A DNA stretch of 55,460 nucleotides from Cerrena zonata (Eukaryota > Basidiomycota > Agaricomycetes > Polyporales > Cerrenaceae): NCBI GenBank assembly GCA_038087015.1, contig JASBNA010000122.1, forward strand, positions 1 through 55,460, given 5' to 3'. The notes under the pieces were generated by a model that did no database searches, was not told the origin of the DNA, and saw only the letters and a list, made by a program, of their open reading frames with translations. Position numbers and translations under genes: made by a program. Every line of letters starts with the position of its first letter. Within the stretch, counting starts at the first letter, position 1. Positions 37,073 to 50,122 of the stretch are shown here, one piece after another.

Positions 37073-38003
37073 TGGGTTTACTAGGTTAGAGAGTAGTAAA
37101 GTGGACTGAAGACTCGTATAGATCACAAAGTTGCAGTCGCTTGACACCGTTGCTTGTGTCAGGGAATGGGGATGAAAGGTAGATATGAGCCATCCTTATA
37201 TACGGCTATGCTGAGAAGCAGGTATGTTTAATAATAATGCTCATACTCCTTAGTAATTTACTGTGGGTAAATAAATCAGTGTGGAAGCAGAGCAAGAGAG
37301 TTTCTCGAAGACTAGTAAGAACATGAACCAGTGTGCGGAACCGGTGGGTCCCTGACAGTAGTAGAGCACACGAATACAGCTCTCTGGGAGATACCAATAA
37401 AGTTTGACCGGAGCTACCTCACAACTCGCCCTCTGATACATGGCGACCCTGCAATTGACAGCGAAGAATGATTTCAATTATTCACAGAACACATCGTATT
37501 GCTTGTATCCCACACTGATTCTTACCTCGATGTGAAAACGCCGATCCATTATATCCATAAGGAATTTGCGCCATATGTTTTCCTTCTCATATAGGGTGCT
37601 TTCAACCCTGTGTCCGGGTATGTTTCCAGTTTGATATTAAACGACGGAGAGTAACAGGCAACATAGACCTACATGTGAACGAAAGAAATCATATTTTAAT
37701 GCAAAAAATAGTGGACACGAGAGGTTAGATAGTCCAGGAGGGTCTTGACCTATCCTATTATCATGCTATGGCCTGACGGGCTGCGTGTTAGGCGGAAAGG
37801 GTCTTCTCGTCCTGACTATATCAGTGTGACCCTGCAGACTTCGTAAGGCCGGGGGGTATGCGAACCGTCGGATACCTTATCAAAAACCAATGAATTGTAC
37901 ACACAGAGGAAGTAAATATTCGCCACAGGGACTACCTATCCCTTCCTATCCTATCAATCACTGTGTCCATATCACTACATATTACTATAGTCAGGTGGAA
38001 GCG
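37073..38003. other. Intergenic region with TATA-like element at 37194-37203
   Basis: Upstream region of the small minus-strand gene and downstream flank of KL7. 'GTATATAAGG' on the minus strand is the only element noted. No gene. Confidence 0.4.
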
Positions 38004-39505
38004 TTAATAGGGTAAAGGAATCGGAACATCCCACTCCACCCAGACAGACGACATCGACCCATCAGGACTGTAGGAAACCTTCTTACGTCTGGGCCGAACA
38101 GGCCCTTCAGGACCCAAGTGTTCCTTTACAAAGTCATCCGGAAGCCCATCCCATCTATCATGATTTTGCCAAGCCCCACGTATATTGACGAATGGAGGAG
38201 CCGGTGTCTGGCGTAGAAATTCTTGACTAAGGGTTCTCATGATCTCAGTGAACGCGTCCAAAGCTTCGGACGCTGTGTACCGAGACGAGATATGAGGTGT
38301 AATCATTCTATCCAAGAACGGGGCCAGAAGAGGCACTGCCTTTGTTGTGGGCTGTATGATGCGCGTCACTTTAACGTGAAGGGAAAGAAACTTGAATAAG
38401 CAACCTACCCCAATCGCTATGCATAGCATGGCACCCATACAGGCAACATCGAAAGCAAACGGATCGTATGTAGCATCCCCGTCTGAAACATCTTGTGGAT
38501 GAAAGGAAAGTTCGCCCCAAGAGGTTTCGCTCGCAGGCAGCACCCTCTCAGAAGGTGGAATATCCGGAGGGAAAATCACAGATATGTCAAAATCGCAGAG
38601 CACGAAGCGAGGCTGCCACTTATCGTCTGGACGGAGGCTTACGGGTGGAATGTGTTCCGTATATCCATTGCAGTTTACCAAAACATTGCGAAAGCTTATA
38701 TCCTGTATGCGCAGAGGGAGAGTCAAAGAACAGGATTTTCACGAGTTATTCTGGATACTCACCCGATGGACAATCCCGTTTTCGTGCAAGAACGCTAGAG
38801 CCTAAAATATTGTCATTGAATGGTACAAGAACGAGAATGGTTCACTAACCTGGAGCATGTGAAGGGTGAAACAGAATGACGTTTCGAGACAATCAAATAC
38901 ATCTCCGTTAGTGTAGGGTATAGCACTCCATCTGTGGGACACCAGTGTGGGCTTGTAGTAAGGGTCGTGGTTAATAACAAGAGGACACACCTAGGCATGA
39001 TTATAAAAGAGAATTCAGCATTGAATTGCAGGACCTCGAGGACCGGTACAATGCAATTGTGGGGATCCGACTTCATAGGCTCAGTGGACAGCTTCCTAGC
39101 GATCGCGAGTTCGTCATAATCGCTTGGGACTGTTTTGATGACCACATCTCTGTGTTTTGAGTCTACTGCAACCCATAATCCCACCTGAGGAGCGGTTAGT
39201 GTTAGTGGATGATGTTAGTTGAAGGTATATATCCGTACTTTCGCGCTGAACGACCTATAATATTCATCCCCACGCAAAGTCTGAGCAAAAGGATACTCAA
39301 GGGTCTCTTCGGGCAGGTTGTATGGTTCACCCTCTCCGGGACGGGGAGTATAGCAATAGTTGGGGTCTCGAGGATATAGTATGTACCCTCTCATCTCGAA
39401 CCACGGATGGAGGGTATCCCATACGTCGAGGAAGGCTCTAGGATGTGCCCATAGCTCGGGATTGTTTAGGTCTACTGAGAAATCGTCGTGCTTGGTGGGA
39501 TCCAT
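38004..39505 (-). CDS. KL7: protein-kinase-like protein with DFD motif
   Basis: Exons (complement): 39505-39239, 39184-38991, 38931-38850, 38801-38763, 38702-38409, 38351-38004; 407 aa, no lesion. Starts MDPTKHDDFSVDLNNPELW. 'TLHPWFEMRGYILYPRD', 'AVDSKHRDVVIKTV' (Lys106), 'LHENGIVHRDISFRNVLVN' (Asp195), then 'RFVLCDFDISVIF': Asp233 takes the place of the DFG Gly. 'DPFAFDVACMGAMLCIAIG', 'ITPHISSRYTASEALDAF', tail 'VRPRRKKVSYSPDGSMSSVW'. With KL4 it forms a DFG-variant pair. The 'HRDIS..N' wording recalls the fungal FunK1 kinases, but the gene lacks their length. Its last exon was copied recently to 54180-54539. Confidence 0.87.
38021..38380 (-). repeat. KL7/KL12 duplicated segment, copy 1
   Basis: 360 bp matching 54180-54539 in the same orientation, with about three mismatches seen (offset 16159). 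It runs from within intron 5 of KL7 to just before the stop codon. Confidence 0.9.
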
Positions 39506-41601
39506 AGAAAGTTGCAAAGTGTGGTGCGCTCCGCTCGCGTGCTACGCTGTCAGAATGAGAGTTGCAGCAATGCGCCACACTGCTCAGTTATTGACTTAGC
39601 GCCATTCCGTTCTAGAACAATTGAATAGAATCAAACATCATCAGAAGTCCTCTAATCGTGTACGTCAACCACCACTGCTGTACAGGAGACCACTCTCGAA
39701 TCTGATGTCTTTAAGTTGATTGAGGAATTGTTTTATCGGCTCTATATTACTTAGCGTGAAAGACTCGGAGGTGACTCGGATGCGCTTCAAGCGTGCGCCT
39801 AGACATTAGCGCCCATTCATTTCCATACTAAGGATGAACTGGGAGCATCCACGATTTGCTTATCGATATTCCTTAGCTATGGCGATGCTTCATTCAAATC
39901 AGAAGTATCGTATCAAAGGAGCCTGAAAGAGAGTCTCTCCTGGTGGATGATGATCTAGTACTGAATACCGAGTACTCAGGCTGAGTCCTAGATGTCCACC
40001 AACCCTGCGCGTCGTGTATCACAATCACCGGGAAAAATCTATCGGCTAAATCCGATGTAGTCGTCATTGGGGGAAGTTCTATGTCCGGAATCCCTCTCAC
40101 TAACATGTATCGCTCTTTGTTATACATAGTACTTATCATGATCTGCGGATACAAATATAGCTAAATTTCCGACTACGGTGAGCAGTCTCCTCATGTGTAT
40201 CTCCGAGTATAATCTCGGTACTATTTCTTGATTGTCAAAATTGGTGTCAACCTTGTGGTGCAAGGTTACTGTTTTAGTAACAATGGCCTATCCCCTAAGC
40301 AATATATCGATAACACAGGGCTCATAACTGATTATTACGCATCCGTTCCTCTAGACTCTCGGTGGAAATCTGGATTGATGGCCCCAGAATTACTGAGTGT
40401 TGTACTCACCTACACCCTTCTTGTTTAGATTAAATCATATTTGAAGATGACTAGACCCGAGTCGTGAACATTCCACGTTGAAACATGGTGCACTCCCGCG
40501 GAACTTAAAACCATGTCCCAATTTGGGCTATGTCGCTTCCAAATTTGGATGCATAATGACTCATATGCGTATACAACGACCCATTTCGGTCAATTTAGCG
40601 TACCCGGCTCCCTCTTCTCTTGAGATGGTATCCCCGTACTGCACATGTTCTCGGATCCTATATGCGCAGGGTGTGATGCGGAATCTACATTTTGCGATCG
40701 GCTGTAGAAGGCCACTGGTATCTCATACTACTACACGACGCGCGTCCCATGTTAAGTTGCATTCAAGTCTGACATCAACCCGGAAGTAGATCCTAGGGTG
40801 TAGAAATTCCAGAGATTCGGCGGTGCCTGCGTGATCGGCCCTAACCGAGGCATCCCTTTCATAATACAACGTAACCTTATATCTCGGGCTTTGTATCATT
40901 GTGTGGGAGTTCAAGATCGACGACGATTGCGAGAGGGCCTCCAAAATGAGATCGGGTTGGAAGTACCGACCAAACGACAAGGAGAAAGGCGTGATCCGAT
41001 GAGAGGTGGGATTGTCCCTAAACACCACCTGTCAACAATCTCATGAGGTTCACTCCATTTCAGCGTCTCGCTACCATATATTTGGACCGCCGTGAGGATC
41101 ACGACGAGAAAAGAAGACACGACCAAATCATCGGGACGATCAGGTATGTGCTCAGGAGGTTCCCGATGTGACCGGAAATGGTGTACTTCCGACTCAATTG
41201 ACCCTGACCCGTAGTTGGTTTTAGAAGTGTCCTGGCCATTCGCGATAAAGATCGTACTTATATTGCTATAGGGTCAAATTGGTCAAGTGTTCAGAACCTG
41301 AGACTTTCGTATTTTAGTATATCACAAACGAGTAGCCCTTTCAAATGTGCTTCACACGAAGTTTTCTGATGGCCGCATGAAATAGCTACGTATCGCCTGC
41401 GGAGCGTTTACCACAATGACAGGGAAAGGCACAGCGAATTGACCCTATCACAATGTCCTTAGGGCTCCCATGAACATAGTTTCCTGCGCATATGACTTAT
41501 GGTTGACAGAGCCATTCACCACAATATGATAGTCAAGACTGGGAAAACAACGCTCCAGAGAATGAGTTAATGATAATGAACATAACTTAACATGCAACAC
41601 C
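39506..41601. other. 2.1 kb without a confident gene
   Basis: Between KL7 and the flippase. It contains a minus-strand coding-like stretch (40723-41285, listed separately) and two short segments resembling each other ('FPVIVIHDAQ' near 40030 and 'FPVIVVNAP' near 41415, minus strand). This may be the debris of one decayed or unmodelled gene. Confidence 0.4.
40723..41285 (-). other. Coding-like, possibly decayed gene of unknown family
   Basis: One minus-strand frame is open from about 41285 to 41035 ('LVVSSFLVVILTAVQIYGSE', 'LKWSEPHEIVD'). A second frame continues from about 41028 to 40723 ('PFSLSFGRYFQPDLILEALS', 'YKVTLYYERDASVRADHAG', ending 'CNLTWDARRVVV'). The two join only by a frame change near 41030, and no good intron explains it. 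Protein-like composition, no recognised family. Confidence 0.35.
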
Positions 41602-44600
41602 CTACAGGAGCTTGCTAGATGCAGCTGGTGCGATCCGGCTCCGTATAAGCTTGATGATGTATAGAGGGAACGCGCTGATCGCAACGATGACGGCAACCTT
41701 CCATGCGAATCTCGGTGAAATGACGAAAGATAAATCTAGGGGCACAGAAGTGGTTAATCGATAAAGAGTAAACAGTATATCGCAGAAGGATGCGCACCGA
41801 AGTATTCCGGAAGGAACGCCATGCTGATCATGTAGACGCAAAGGGTAACAATCTCCGAGATGACCATATAGATGTGCCTATGGTCAATGTGTCAACAACC
41901 GAGCTAGAGGTGATTAAAAAGAGGAATGTTGTGACCGACCATGTAGTGATTTCCAATGCCACCATGATAAGTTCGTTGAGAATGAGTGCGGTAAATGAGA
42001 TAGCAACAATGTTCAAGAATTCATTCTCGAACAGGACCAGTGACATGATCATTATCGTAGCGCCTAAATGAATCAACAATCCCTTCGTTATGTTCGGCGT
42101 AAAACAAGCCTACCTTGGTAGAGACTGATCATTAACCAGATAAAGAATGTCTTGTAGGATAGTACCCTCCCCTACAGCGACAAACAGTATTAGGGTCATG
42201 TACAAAGGAGCAAACGACTGACTACGCTTACCTTGACCAGTTCCTTGTATAGTTCAGGGTATAGCAATGCTAGGTCTTCGTTAACGTCCCTATCGAGAAC
42301 CAACGAGAACACAGGTGCCATCGTATATACAGTCGCGTATCCGGCCATTAGCCATCCTTGGTATAGTGCAATCGGCGCGAAATAGAAGATGGCAGAAAAT
42401 ACGGCTTGCATGACTGAAATAATCAGGCCACGGTGGATAACGAACTGAGCGAGTTTGGCTGAACGTCGATAAGAATTCCGACCATGCCAGAGGAGGAGCT
42501 TCGTAAGATGGCTGAATTGGGTCACAGAAAAATCTGCGGCGAGGGATGCCTGTTTGCCTTCCTTCCCAACGATTCCGACACCTATTAAGAGGAAGTAGAT
42601 AAGCAGGTGTTGGGGAAACGATGTAAACGAGGCCTTCACTTACCGACATCGGCGGCTTGAATCATACTGACATCATTACCACCGTCGCCGATACAACAGA
42701 CCCGCTTCTTGGTGTGTTTACGAATGAGTCTCGCGACATCCGCTTTCTGTGTAGGTGAACAACGACATGCAGCCACTGCTGATAATTTGGTCGTGATTTC
42801 GATGAACTCATTCTTGAATAAATTCAAGCACAGCTATTGAGGAATGTTATTTTCGACATCGAGCAAATCAACGATGGACACTTGCCTGCAGCGATTCACC
42901 GTCGATAACCAGACAACAGTCCAACTTGTTCTGTAGAAACTCCAACTCATTTCGAGCTTGGTCAGATGTCTTCACTGCGGTGTCCGAGTTTATGAGATAT
43001 GTCTTAACGTGATATAAAAGTAGGACCTACGTTTGGCGACCTGGTGGATGTACTGATTACGGGCAACAAGCTTGGTAGAGATGGCGATACAGGTAGCAGT
43101 TTCGATTTTGTCTCCTGTAAGCATCCAGATCTTGATACCAGCATTCCTAAGCAGCTCCAAAGTAGACTTGACATCATCTTGCAGTTTATCTTCGACACCA
43201 GTGAGACCAAGTAGATCGAGATCGTGTTCCAAATATTGACCGATAACTTCTGACATGGCCTCATTCCTTCCCTCCAGACGAATGCTAGCTTGGTGGTACT
43301 GCTCTTTGAACTCCTCATAGCTCGAGGCACTCAGTTTCCTTCGGGCCATGACCAAAGTTCGGAGACCTTCCCTAGCCATATTAGCTGTCTCCTCTTCTAG
43401 CCAATCATTCCGCTGTACGATCTTCGCCATGACAACATCTGCACCTTTCTGAAGGAAGGTGACTTCACCCGTCTGTGTATCGCGAACTACAATTCCCATC
43501 CGTTTCGATTCCGAGGTAAAAGGGAAGATATCGAGGACCTCAAAGTTCATACGTGAGCCGTTCGGTGTTTGGAGTTCAATGCGGGTGCGATCTCGGAAAG
43601 TTAGAGTAAGGCCCACGGACTCCGTCCATTTGACGATGGCGACTTCGTCCGGAGACGAAGCTTGGTAAGTTACCGTGCCGTCGTCATTCTTGACTGGAGT
43701 AACCTGGATAAACATTGTCAACATATTTATTTGGTTAATATAGACTGCGAACTGACGTTATGACAGAGTGCCAGGCTGAGGACAACGTCGTGAACTCGTG
43801 AAGACATATCACGCCGCCCTCTCGAGGCCAGCTGAACGCCTGTTACTGTGGACCCATGTCGACCATGACCGGGGTCTGTCGAAGCGCCGAAAGCCATGGC
43901 TAACTGATGGGCGACTTCGTCCATTGAGTCGTGACCATACGAGACCGTTCCCATATGTAATTTCTTCATTTCCATTTCTGAAGAAATTCTTATTAGGACG
44001 GTAAATATAGACAGGTCGTAGAAGCATACCGTTCTGTGTGAGAGTACCTGTTTTGTCGCTGAGCAGGTATTCTATCCGTCCCAACTCTTCTGGGAGTGTG
44101 CTAGTACGAACAATGGTATCGGGTATCTCGCTGTCATTCATGATCTGTTGAGCATAGACAGTCTTTCCCATATCCAAATTTACACGGAGACTAAGAGCAA
44201 ATTCAGCAACGCTTGTGCGGTTCACATAAGCATAAGGAGGCAAGACATACCTGATGGGGATAATAGACGAGAAAAGAATGAGGAAACGGAAGATGTAAAC
44301 ATACCACTGCCCCCTAAAGCCGTTCAAAGCGACTAGCAAGAAGGACAATGCGAATGTTACTGCGCACAGAATCTACTCAACGTTAACCTCGAACAGGGTT
44401 TTGTAAGTATATTTAGCCCACCTTTGCAAGTCTATTGATTTCGACGTCCAACAACCCAATCTTGGTTTCCGGATGGCTAGTATTCATGACGGCACGAGTC
44501 TCTGGCCCAGTATAAATCACAAAGCCGACCGCAGAACCAGCAGCTAGAACTGTGTTAGACCAAAGCACGTTTTCCGCAGTAAGTGGTTCGACCGTTGGAA

Positions 44601-45826
44601 CTTGAACCATGGGAACCTCGTTGAGAGAATTGCTGGGTGGCGAATTGATCGTGAATGTCCCTATAAATGTATGAATGTCCTTCATAGGTGCATCCGCTGC
44701 AATAGGGCATCAGTTCGCGAACAAAACACCAATAAGCAAGTATTACCGTATATCTCGGCATCCAGGCTAAGCAAGTCACTATCTTGGCTTAATTTCTGAC
44801 ATGTCGGCACCGCGACACGCAACTTCCAATCTGTTTCTCCGTCTAGTTGGTCCGTACGGATGAAGCACGTCCCAGAGGCGTCTGAAGTCCGAAGTAGTAT
44901 GAGATCCGCAGGTACACGGTCATTCTTCTCCAGTAATACAAGATCGCCAACGCTAAGGGAAGAGGAAGGTACAGCGCGAGTATGAGGTCCGCCGTCTGGT
45001 GCTGGACCAGAGTACGAACTAGGCTCAAGCACAAGGTATTTCTGCGAATTGGCTTCTCGGTCACGAAGATTTCGTTTATAGTCGTCGTATGCTTCTTTGC
45101 CTATTGTTACGCAGAGCACAAACGCAAGAGGGGCAATGTATGTTGCGATAAAGCCTACCATGAATCCTGCGTTCAGCCTCTGAGGATGCAAGTGAAGATA
45201 TGGAACGCACCAATCTTCAGTGCTGGAATAAATTGGGATAGGGCGACCAGGAGGAAGTAGAGGTTGAAAAAGAATTTAAACTGTTCATAGAATACGATCG
45301 GGAGGAAGGTAAACGCATTGTACTTTTGATTCCGGACTATGTTTGGCGGGTATCGCTTCTGTAATTTCTCTGATCTCCACTTTAAGATGTGTCAATACAA
45401 ACGAGGAAGGGGGAGAGTACTGACCTGGCGGATGAAAGGGTATAGTTCGTGATTTGTCATTAGGTGTGGGCTTGCCACGATTGGAACTTGTTGATCGCTG
45501 AATCCAGTTCTATAAGCACGACTACATTAGAAGAACGTATTGCACACCTGCAAAACGGTTTCCGCTTCCGGCTGCTCGCCAAATCCACCCCCCTCTCTAT
45601 GCTCGTCTCCCAATAGTGTATCTTCCTCTTCTGGGTCGTCTCCATAACGGTCTCTCCGCTTTCCCTTCCTGTTGGCTACAGCTGGACCTCGGACGTTAAG
45701 TGGCATGTCGGATGAGGTGCCTCCGTCGATATCAGGGGAGTCTTCACTATCAAGAGCAGAGTAACCAGCTCTGTTGTTCCTAGAATTTCTTGAACGACCG
45801 AATGCACGCAGTGGAAACTCAGACAT
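41602..45826 (-). CDS. NEO1: P4-type ATPase, Neo1/ATP9 class phospholipid flippase
   Basis: Fifteen exons (complement): 45826-45548, 45509-45425, 45369-45211, 45154-44747, 44696-44422, 44372-44251, 44190-44030, 43977-43757, 43703-43031, 42974-42886, 42833-42644, 42581-42232, 42171-42114, 42063-41940, 41877-41798, with the last coding piece 41735-41602; 1135 aa with all phases closing. It moves phospholipids to the cytosolic leaflet of Golgi and endosomal membranes, by family knowledge. Seen: '[11 protein letters not shown]' actuator motif, '[12 protein letters not shown]' (phosphorylated Asp488), 'QKGADVVM', '[13 protein letters not shown]', '[12 protein letters not shown]' and ten or so hydrophobic segments. 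Class assignment rests on '[20 protein letters not shown]', '[15 protein letters not shown]' and '[21 protein letters not shown]'. The N-terminal exon is acidic and Ser-rich. The intron after 42886 uses a GC donor. Conserved single-copy housekeeping gene inside the KL cluster. Exon count is sixteen if the last piece is counted separately. Confidence 0.93.
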
Positions 45827-46386
45827 AGACTCGAGCGAGCATGAACAGAATCTTTAGACGAGACGTGACAGTCGCACACGTTCAAGATACGACCCAGACT
45901 ACAAGGTAATTCTGCTCAAGAGTCCAGAGGAAGAAAAGGGGATGTGAGTCTTATGTACTAAGTTTGAAAGTAGAGGTTGCATCAACATATACATGTGCCA
46001 TCGTTGTAAATGAGCGCTTATTATTGCGCTGCGTATCATTGCGTACTGCATTTGGATTCTGAATAATGAACGACTCGCAAACATGAATCTTGTATCGTAT
46101 TCAGCAAGACACTGGTTATCCTCTAACGTTGACCCTGCACTACTTAGGCTCCCTCAATTCTGAAAATTCATATACCTAGTATAAGTGTTATTTTGATTGC
46201 GACGCAAGCGCTCCCGACATTCTCCTGCCAAATTGGGTAGCTCATGCACTCCAAGTTCCAAACTTGAGCTTGAACTCCTACCATCGCATCACTCAAACCA
46301 ACGCAATACTCATAAATGTCCTCGAACTTCCTACTAGCGGAAAATAACAACTGCTTGCATTCTCTGAGACTACTGCTGAGAGTTGG
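45827..46386. other. Divergent intergenic region, flippase / KL8
   Basis: 560 bp; flippase promoter side. No gene or clear element recognised. Confidence 0.4.
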
Positions 46387-47838
46387 TTGACGGAATCTGA
46401 TACTAACACAAAGGTTACACCGGATGATTTCTATGAAGCTCTTCTTAACCCAAGGATTCGAAAGAGGATTTGGGATTCCCTGGAATCTTGGTTCGCAGTT
46501 CGTGGATATTCATTGTACTCTCGAGACCAAATGGTGAATGTACGACTTCAATCGAGCGGACCACCAGCCATCGAAGCCTTGACCACATACTCTTACTCAT
46601 ACATCGTAGACCCAACTCCGCACAATCGCTCAATTTCCGTAGTGGTAAAAGTTTTTCACATATGTATGTTCCAGCCTACGGAAACCGATTAGCGTCAAGG
46701 TACTATCTTCCCTGCAGCGGACAAGGAACGTCGGGATGTGATCATCAAGCTATTACTCACGAATGGAGAAGAGTTGAAGATACTCCGATATCTCAAAACA
46801 GAGTTGCCTTGTGAGGACGAACTAACGACCCTTATTCCTGTCTTGGATACTCTTACATTTGACGAGTGGTGGTCGTTCGTAGTCACGCCAAGGTTGACTG
46901 TTCATCTCAACAGGAGAGAATTAACATGATACTGACTGTCCTTCTCAACAGGTGGAGAGACATCCCCGGTTTAAGGAGAGTCGGTTTCAACAATGTAGAG
47001 TGTGCACTACAGTTTGCTCTATCTATGCTAAAGGTCCGTTGTTGGCTTCGTAACGACTTCCGTATGATTTCTCACTCGCTCCAGGGCCTTACTGTACTGC
47101 ACGAGAATTTGATTGTGCACCGAGTTAAGTCTCTCTTAGATCCTATAGTGATAGCGGCGACTAATATACACTATTTCCAGAATATTAGACCAGGAAACAT
47201 GTTGGTGAATCGTATAACAAATGATTATATGGTTGATCTCAGACCCTTCCTTGACTCGGGACGTCCACTTTTTGCACTCTGGTATTTCAATCAGGTTCGT
47301 CCCTGAAACTACACCCGAGGAACGCTTATGCCCATCGGAAGAAAGTGGCTATGGTACATCAGAATATCACCCTGAGGATGGTTGTAATGGAGAGAAGTTT
47401 TTTGACCCATTTGCGTTCGATGTGGCTTGTCTTGGAGGGGTATTCTGTGAGCTCATCGGTGTACGTTGTCTGACTCCCTCTAGTTGTGACGGGATTAATG
47501 ACTCGCTGTAGCACTTGACGATCATCGTTCCACAGTTAGCCCCGCTACTCGACCGAATGATCGCTCCTGATATTTCTGCCCGTTATACCGCCAGGGAAGC
47601 CCTCGATGCTTTGGTTAAAGTACTTTCAGAGCTTGACAATGAAACACTGATCATGCGAGTTACGGCCCCACCAGTTGGCCCGCAAAAATATCCTCGTATA
47701 CCCTGACGGACTTACGATCGTTGGTCGGGTCTCCCTGAAGATTTCGTGGCAAAGTGTGCTGCCGAGATGGCACCTGTTCGACCAAGAGAAAAGTATTTAG
47801 ATTTGGACTGGGAGGCGTCCTTCGTCAGCTATTTTTAA
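46387..47838 (+). pseudogene. KL8: protein-kinase-like pseudogene
   Basis: Homologous over the full KL length and closest to KL5. Lesions seen: the expected start codon position reads TTG (46387) with no in-frame ATG nearby. The HRD Asp is replaced by Asn ('LHENLIVHR|NIRPGN'). About 8 nt covering the Cys-Asp-Phe-Gly codons are missing at 47279-47282, so 'RPLFAL' runs out of frame into 'ISIRFVPETTPEER'. The Trp codon in 'PRIPW' is TGA at 47704-47706. Downstream, 'YDRWSGLPEDFVAK' and 'MAPVRPREKYLDLDWE' are still readable to TAA at 47838. 'FPAADKERRDVIIKLL' keeps its Lys. Four independent defects make it a clear pseudogene. Confidence 0.88.
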
Positions 47839-48321
47839 TGGAGTGGGGCGCGGTTGCCGCAAAAGCTTTAAGGTTCTCCTTCACTCTCTTACATGTAGTG
47901 AAACACATACTCTACGGATTGAAAGGGTAAGGCTTTGCTGATTGAGCCAACGTAAATAATTTGAACTGAAGATCATGATTATCGATATGGTTCGGATGTC
48001 AAATTCCATCCCGTCATGTAGAACACTATAATATAGGTCAACTACAAATCAGAAAGTATGACATAGACAGCCAGGTAGTAACCACGACTACCTGGCCGCC
48101 TTTGTTTGTATCCGCTACTAGAATGGGCAATGCAACTTGAGGACGCTGAGTAAGAACATTTTACCCGAATATGTAGTCTTCTATATAAGGTGAGGATGAT
48201 GACAATCGATTCCGAATATGTTTGTTCCTGCAACAGTACAACTCCTACATTTTTTACTTACTCTATATATACAACTGAATTAACAAATTCAAGTTCAACA
48301 TATACGCCCTTCGGCAACGTA
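47839..48321. promoter_or_regulatory. Gap with KL9 TATA-like element (48181-48190)
   Basis: 480 bp between KL8 and KL9. 'CTATATAAGG' at 48181-48190 lies about 130 bp before the KL9 ATG and suits a core promoter. Nothing else recognised. Confidence 0.45.
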
Positions 48322-49824
48322 ATGCGAACTACTTCTAATCCTGTAATTCCAGACGATATCAGTGAGCTGCCAATGTCCCGTGAAGAGGGTCAGCAGCTCT
48401 ACGACTCTCTGGCACCCTGGTTCGAAGCTCAAGGATATTCGCTCTACCCTCGTGATCTGGACAATCCTACTTCAAAGCTGCTACCGGGAAATCTGGGCGC
48501 AGAAATGACCTCCGAAATTGGGAACCCACCGAGGTTTCCCTATGCCCATGTCGTCGGAAGAGGCCCAACAAGACGAGCGTTCGAGGTTCTGGTATGAAGC
48601 ATTTGGAAAGCGACCTCGGTTCCGTCACTGACTGGCTAGTAGTGTACTATCTTTCCTGCAGTCAACAGAGAAGACCAAGATGTAGTCATCAAACTCATCT
48701 CTAACGAAGGATTCGAACTAGAGATATGCCAGCACCTCATGACTGAGGCAGCTCGCCGGGACAAACTCAACATGACAATTCCCATCTTGGACACACTGCC
48801 ATTTAGTGAGAACTGGTCGTTTATTGTCATGCCTAGGTAAGGAGATTTCGGATCCTAATGTGGCGACGAGTATCTCATTTCACTCAACAAATAGATGGGG
48901 GTCTACATCAGGCTTACAACGATGGGGCTTCAACGACATACGCACAGCCTTCCACTACATGTCGTCTGTTCTCAAAGTTTGTATTATTTCTCTCCATACT
49001 ATTGGATATACCCAATCTAAATCTAAGCTTTCTACTAGAGTCTTGTCTTCCTGCATCAGAATCTCATTGTGCACAGGGTACGTTAGTTTCCATACTCTGC
49101 ATCCGACACTGACAAACATTACATTATTCTCAGGACATACGACCTGACAATATCCTAATCAATTGCATTACCAATCGTGTGGTGACGGATCTACGACCGT
49201 TTCTTGACTCGGGACATGCAAAATTTGCGTTGTGCGATTTCGGCCTCTCATTTAAATTTCCACCTGATACTCCTCTCGAAGAACGATTACGACCCTCTAT
49301 AGATTGCTGCATTGGCACGCTTGAGTATCAACCTCCCGACGGTACAGATGGTGAAGCATTCTACGATCCGTTCGCGTTTGATGTCGCTTGTCTAGGTGGT
49401 GTATTTTGTGAGCTCGTTGGGGTATGTCCGACCATCTGATATGAATTCGATGTCGCTCATGTTACTACAGCACCTAACAACCTTGGTTAATCCGTTGGCT
49501 CCATTCCTTGACCGTATGGTGACACACGACATATCCGCTCGCTATACAGCCGAGGAGGCTCTTCGTGCTTTGACACAGCTGGAAGCGCAACTCAGTCCTG
49601 AGTGTCTTACTACTCGCGTTATGCGCCCACCTGTAGGGCCCTTGGCGAAGGAGTATTGTCCATGCCAAGCCTACAACAGATGGTCAGACCTTCCATTATC
49701 GTTTATTGCCCAACATCCTGCACCTCCCTCTAGTATGAAATCGAAGTCATATGACGATGATTGGAAACCATACTTTGATGTATATCCTCTCGAAGCAAGC
49801 TTTCTTAAACTGTTTGCTGCATAA
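48322..49824 (+). CDS. KL9: protein-kinase-like protein
   Basis: Exons: 48322-48591, 48643-48836, 48895-48976, 49039-49077, 49134-49421, 49471-49824; 408 aa. MRTTSNPVIPDDISELPMSR start; 'SLAPWFEAQGYSLYPRD', 'FPAVNREDQDVVIKLI' (Lys107), 'LHQNLIVHRDIRPDNILIN' (Asp196), 'ALCDFGLSFKF' (Asp230), 'DPFAFDVACLGGVFCELVG', 'VTHDISARYTAEEALRAL', tail 'YDDDWKPYFDVYPLE'. Full catalytic set. Orthologue-like twin of KL1 on the other strand: same N-terminal wording 'PVIPD', same exon 5 size (288 nt) and same tail. The promoter has a TATA-like box. Activity and role are unknown. Confidence 0.87.
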
Positions 49825-50122
49825 CTGTCTTGGTACATTTCCTCAATATAGCCATTGTTCCTCCCAGCTCATTAATTTCTGGTCGTAGCTTATCCCAAAG
49901 CAGTAAGCACCCTTATAAGTCATGATCCACGATGTGATGTCATTATCATTGCAGATTTTAAATCGTGAGCAGTGGTACGTTTTTAGCAGGCCTTTGTCAG
50001 AAAACTTCAACGTCAGGTTCACGACTAGTATTCTTGCTCAAAAGAGCAAGGTGTAGATTTCATTATGAGTCAGCTGGAATTACTGAGACCTGAAAGGACC
50101 GGGGAAACGAACGAGTGCGCAT

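Noticed and set aside
39506..41601. A transposable element filling the 2.1-kb gap
   Set aside because: No terminal repeats, target-site duplication or transposase/reverse transcriptase motifs could be seen.
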